Below, one piece after another: positions 5,484 to 7,766 of a DNA stretch of 7,766 nucleotides. The notes beneath the pieces are model-generated. The model ran no database searches. It was given only the letters and a program-made list of their open reading frames with translations, and was not told the origin of the DNA. The stretch's first letter is position 1, and every line of letters begins with the position of its first letter. Origin of the DNA: Gammaproteobacteria bacterium (GTDB lineage Bacteria; Pseudomonadota; Gammaproteobacteria; GCA-001735895); NCBI GenBank assembly GCA_027293245.1, contig JAPUFZ010000305.1, positions 1 through 7,766 of the forward strand. The letters are read 5' to 3'. A program made the position numbers and the translations under genes.

Positions 5484-5888
5484 ATGACTACCAGCATCGA
5501 AAAACATATGGCTACCGAACTGATCAGTTTCTCACCCGAGGATGATATCCTTCTCGCCGTGCGTGTGTTACTCGACAATAGTATCTCAGGCGCACCGGTT
5601 CTCGATGAATCGGGAAAGCTGATCGGCATATTGTCGATGAAAGATTGTATGGAGATTGTTTACAATACCGCTTACCACCAGGACTGGGGAGGCAAGGTCG
5701 AGCAATACATGAGCCGCGAGGTAGAGCACATCGAGGCCGACACCAGTATCCTCACCGCTGCCGAGAAATTCCTCAACTCCCATTTTCGCCGCTTCCCGGT
5801 GCTGCGTAACGGACAGTTGGTCGGGCAAATCAGTCGGCATGACATACTGCGCGCACTCGACCAGCTCTATATTCAAAGTACCCAGTAA
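5484..5888 (+). CDS. Stand-alone tandem CBS-domain protein
   Basis: A 134-residue protein consisting almost entirely of two CBS motifs that together form one Bateman module. CBS1 spans about residues 8-60 and includes SGAPVLDESGKLIGILSMKD (35-54). CBS2 spans about 76-128 and includes FRRFPVLRNGQLVGQISRHD (101-120). The G-x-(L/I)-x-G-x-(I/L)-S-x-x-D endings are those that contact adenosyl ligands such as AMP, ATP or S-adenosylmethionine in this superfamily. The linker at 61-75 (NTAYHQDWGGKVEQY) is polar. No enzyme or transporter domain is fused, so it probably acts as a free sensor or regulates a partner that this window does not reveal. The start is ATG with AAGGAG at 5469-5474, spacing 9. 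It precedes gshA by 186 bp, separated by a hairpin, so it is probably not in the same operon. Confidence 0.9.
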   Translation: MTTSIEKHMATELISFSPEDDILLAVRVLLDNSISGAPVLDESGKLIGILSMKDCMEIVYNTAYHQDWGGKVEQYMSREVEHIEADTSILTAAEKFLNSHFRRFPVLRNGQLVGQISRHDILRALDQLYIQSTQ

Positions 5889-5906
5889 ATCCAACCCCGT
5901 ATTTTC

Positions 5907-5934
5907 ACCCGGATCGGCAAACGCTTATCCGGGT
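5907..5934 (+). terminator. Hairpin after the CBS gene, possible terminator
   Basis: ACCCGGAT (5907-5914) and ATCCGGGT (5927-5934) form a perfect 8-bp stem around a 12-base loop, 19 bases after the CBS stop codon. No T-run follows on the plus strand, so it is not a textbook intrinsic terminator; it may act as a 3' stabilising structure. A third partial copy, ATCCGGG, lies at 5984-5990 and could pair alternatively with the first arm. Confidence 0.45.
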
Positions 5935-6036
5935 AAATGGCGTGATTTCATGATGTTATGCTGATTAACTTAGTTCATAATGCGATCCGGGAAAGGGTCA
6001 CTATATATGCAAGTTTATTCCCTGCGTTGCGACCTT

Positions 6037-6055
6037 ATTGACTGCCCCTGTCAAT
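6037..6055 (+). promoter_or_regulatory. 19-bp inverted repeat ATTGAC-N7-GTCAAT in the gshA leader
   Basis: Perfect 6-bp arms at 6037-6042 and 6050-6055 enclose TGCCCCT. The repeat ends 8 bases before the gshA Shine-Dalgarno (AGGA 6064-6067). It could be a leader hairpin that affects initiation at the weak TTG start, or a transcription factor operator. The candidate -10 TATATA at 6002-6007 lies upstream, which would place the repeat in the transcript. Function is inferred from position only. Confidence 0.4.
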
Positions 6056-6063
6056 CTCATTTC

Positions 6064-6077
6064 AGGAATCACTGTTG
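6064..6077 (+). promoter_or_regulatory. Ribosome binding site and TTG start of gshA
   Basis: AGGA at 6064-6067, followed after 7 bases by TTG at 6075-6077, decides the start. The next in-frame Met (residue 17) has no Shine-Dalgarno and would remove residues that align with the N-terminus of E. coli GshA. E. coli gshA is itself known to start with TTG, so the rare start appears to be a shared property. Confidence 0.75.
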
Positions 6078-7649
6078 AATAAAATTATTAAAAATCGCGT
6101 CTCACAACTGCTTGCCAGCGGCATGCCAAAGGTATTACGAGGCCGAAGAGTAGGGCTGGAAAAAGAAAGCCTGCGGGTTGCTGTCGACGGTAGCATTGCG
6201 CAAACGGCACATCCCACGGGGCTCGGCTCAGCCCTGACTCATCCGAGTATTACCACCGATTACTCGGAGGCGCTGCTCGAACTGGTGACGCCGCCGTTCG
6301 AACATTTCGGCGAGACCCTGCAATTTCTCGATGATACCCACCGATACGTTTACAGCCAGCTCGATAACGAAATTTTGTGGGTTACCAGTATGCCCTGCGT
6401 CGTCGCCGGCGATGCGAGTATCCCGATTGCCGAATACGGCTCATCGAATGCAGCAAAAATGAAGACAGCCTATAGGCGCGGGCTTGGGCATAGGTACGGC
6501 CGGGTGATGCAGGCGATTGCCGGAGTCCACTACAACTATTCCTATCCAGATGAGTTCTGGAAAATGTACCAGTCGTTGCTTGGGGACAAACGCGATAGCC
6601 AGACATTTATTTCAGAATTTTATATTGGCATGGTGCGTAACTTGCAGCGCTTTGGTTGGCTGGTGCCCTATTTGTTTGGTGTTTCGCCGGCAATTTGTGG
6701 CTCGTTTTTAGGCGCATCACCGACCTCGCTGGAAAAGCTGTTTGAGCACAGCTTTTACGGTCCGTTCGCCACCTCGCTACGTGTTGGCGACATCGGTTAT
6801 CAAAACAGCAAGGAAGGTGAGGCAGGATTTAATGTCAGTTACAACAGCTTGCAGGACTACATTGACTGTCTCAGTTACGCGATTTCCACACCTTACTCCA
6901 AATACCAGAAAATTGCTCTATGCGCCAACGGCGAATGGCAACAGCTCAATCAAAATATTCTACAGATTGAAAATGAGCATTATTCCAGTGTGCGCCCCAA
7001 GCAGATTTTGCAGGGCGAAGAAAAACCCACCCTTGCACTGGCGAAGCGCGGTGTCGCCTATATCGAATTACGCTCACTCGATGTGAATCCCTACGAGCCG
7101 CTCGGCATCAACGATGAGGAGATGCGATTTCTCGAGTCGTTTCTGCTATTCAGCCTGCTTTTGCCCAGTGGGCCGTTTGATCGTGCTGAGCAGGCGGATA
7201 TTAACTACAACTTCAACGCTGTGGCACATCGCGGCCGCGACCCGCGACTGCGCTTAAAAAAATCCGGCGCGCATATTTTGTTGCGCGACTGGGCGAGTGA
7301 AATTTTTGACCAGATGTCGCTCGGTTGCGAGCTTCTTGATAGCGGTAATGAAGTGCATATCTACTGTGACTCGCTACATCAACAACGTTTAAAAATTGAA
7401 GACCCGGATCGAACACCTTCGGCGAAACTACTGGCAGATATGATCGAAAAACGCGAGGAGTTTTTTGAGTTTTCGTTACGTATGTCGATGCAACACCAGC
7501 AGTGGTTTGCCGATAGACCTCTGGATGCAGATAAACAGGCCGAATTTGAAACAGCGGCACGCGAATCGATCGAGCGGCAACACGCGATTGAGCGTGCGGA
7601 TGATATACCGTTCGACACATTTATGCGTAATTATTTCCAGCAAACCTAA
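6075..7649 (+). CDS. gshA: Glutamate-cysteine ligase (gamma-glutamylcysteine synthetase), type 1
   Basis: A 524-residue cytoplasmic enzyme, against 518 in E. coli, that joins L-glutamate and L-cysteine using ATP, the first and rate-limiting step of glutathione synthesis. The Glu_cys_ligase fold is continuous: GLEKESLRV (27-35) carries the metal-binding glutamates E29 and E31 (E27/E29 in E. coli), then LGSALTHPSITTDYSEALLE with D62 and E69, then MPC (106-108), the YGSSNAAKMKTAYRRGL segment (121-137), GVHYNYS with H152, CGSFLGASPTS, and IELRSLDVNPYEPLGI (starting near residue 331), which holds the conserved Arg of the ATP site. All signature residues I can place are intact. Translation starts at TTG, as in E. 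coli. gshB, the second pathway gene, is not in the window. The gene looks monocistronic, and feedback inhibition by glutathione is a family property. Confidence 0.97.
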   Translation: MNKIIKNRVSQLLASGMPKVLRGRRVGLEKESLRVAVDGSIAQTAHPTGLGSALTHPSITTDYSEALLELVTPPFEHFGETLQFLDDTHRYVYSQLDNEILWVTSMPCVVAGDASIPIAEYGSSNAAKMKTAYRRGLGHRYGRVMQAIAGVHYNYSYPDEFWKMYQSLLGDKRDSQTFISEFYIGMVRNLQRFGWLVPYLFGVSPAICGSFLGASPTSLEKLFEHSFYGPFATSLRVGDIGYQNSKEGEAGFNVSYNSLQDYIDCLSYAISTPYSKYQKIALCANGEWQQLNQNILQIENEHYSSVRPKQILQGEEKPTLALAKRGVAYIELRSLDVNPYEPLGINDEEMRFLESFLLFSLLLPSGPFDRAEQADINYNFNAVAHRGRDPRLRLKKSGAHILLRDWASEIFDQMSLGCELLDSGNEVHIYCDSLHQQRLKIEDPDRTPSAKLLADMIEKREEFFEFSLRMSMQHQQWFADRPLDADKQAEFETAARESIERQHAIERADDIPFDTFMRNYFQQT

Positions 7650-7713
7650 ACCCCGCCGCACTTAAAGTTCGAGTTATTTTCAGGAAATTCATGACCTCAG
7701 AGGGCCTTTCATA

Positions 7714-7747
7714 GACACGCCGTACATGGATGTATTTACAGCGTGTC
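7714..7747. repeat. Palindromic intergenic repeat after gshA
   Basis: GACACGC (7714-7720) and GCGTGTC (7741-7747) form a perfect 7-bp stem. Inside, TACA/TGTA (7723-7726 with 7731-7734) can form a second small stem, and the same TGTA can alternatively pair with TACA at 7737-7740. The minus-strand reading GGACACGCTGTAAATACATC resembles a short palindromic repeat I have seen scattered between genes in many gammaproteobacterial genomes. It may work as a 3' end structure for gshA, 65 bases after the stop; there is no T-run. Confidence 0.5.
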
Positions 7748-7766
7748 CTGGACCAATGCTCGGATT

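Noticed and set aside
7213..7620. 135-residue minus-strand frame within gshA
   Set aside because: Antisense shadow of the gshA C-terminal half, which has all family motifs on the plus strand.
780..7649. Link between the potassium channel and gshA as a glutathione-gated K+ system
   Set aside because: The channel has a two-TM pore and RCK domains, not the KefB/KefC antiporter-like membrane part, and 3.5 kb with genes on both strands lie between them.
7691..7714. Seven-codon frame with a good upstream CAGGAA after gshA
   Set aside because: It starts ATG and stops after MTSEGLS at the edge of a palindromic repeat; far too short to support as a gene from one sequence.

Overview
The window reads as chromosomal DNA of a gammaproteobacterium, probably an uncultured or environmental lineage. 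The clearest markers are a proteobacterial type-1 glutamate-cysteine ligase (gshA) with an E. coli-like length and a TTG start, a DUF6394 protein followed by a tandem-RCK potassium channel, and a DUF3301 protein. Gene order is loose housekeeping and accessory content. I see no tRNA, rRNA, CRISPR array, intact transposase, phage gene or toxin-antitoxin cassette.

Layout. Positions 2-148 hold the end of a gene resembling a TPR protein. Directly after its stop, in the same frame, lies a start-less piece that looks like the C-terminus of a slipin (stomatin/SPFH) protein (149-316). A two-gene operon follows: a four-helix DUF6394 membrane protein (376-759) and a 577-residue potassium channel with two NAD-binding-type RCK domains (780-2513). 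Between this operon and a convergent BKACE-family enzyme gene (2717-3595, minus) lies a 149-bp element bounded by 29-bp near-perfect inverted repeats (2537-2685). The BKACE gene is divergent from a DUF3301 membrane-anchored small protein (3770-4096), with inverted repeats and a TATAAT box in the shared interval. An AlkB-type dioxygenase with a GTG start follows (4183-4791).

On the minus strand, facing alkB, are two very short overlapping reading frames (4986-5126 and 4816-4989). They have a good ribosome binding site and an ATGA stop/start overlap, and are the least explained genes here. After a repeat-bearing intergenic stretch come a stand-alone CBS-pair protein (5484-5888), a hairpin, and gshA (6075-7649) with a small inverted repeat just ahead of its ribosome binding site. 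The window ends in a palindromic intergenic repeat.

The genes do not form one pathway. The channel pair handles K+ transport, gshA starts glutathione synthesis, AlkB repairs alkylated nucleic acid, the CBS protein probably senses adenine nucleotides, and the BKACE enzyme cleaves a beta-keto acid with acetyl-CoA. Glutathione and K+ flux are linked in some gammaproteobacteria through Kef systems, but this channel is not Kef and nothing in the sequence ties it to gshA. I did not find a convincing new multi-gene system. The best leads are the small minus-strand gene pair, the slipin remnant and the intergenic inverted-repeat elements.
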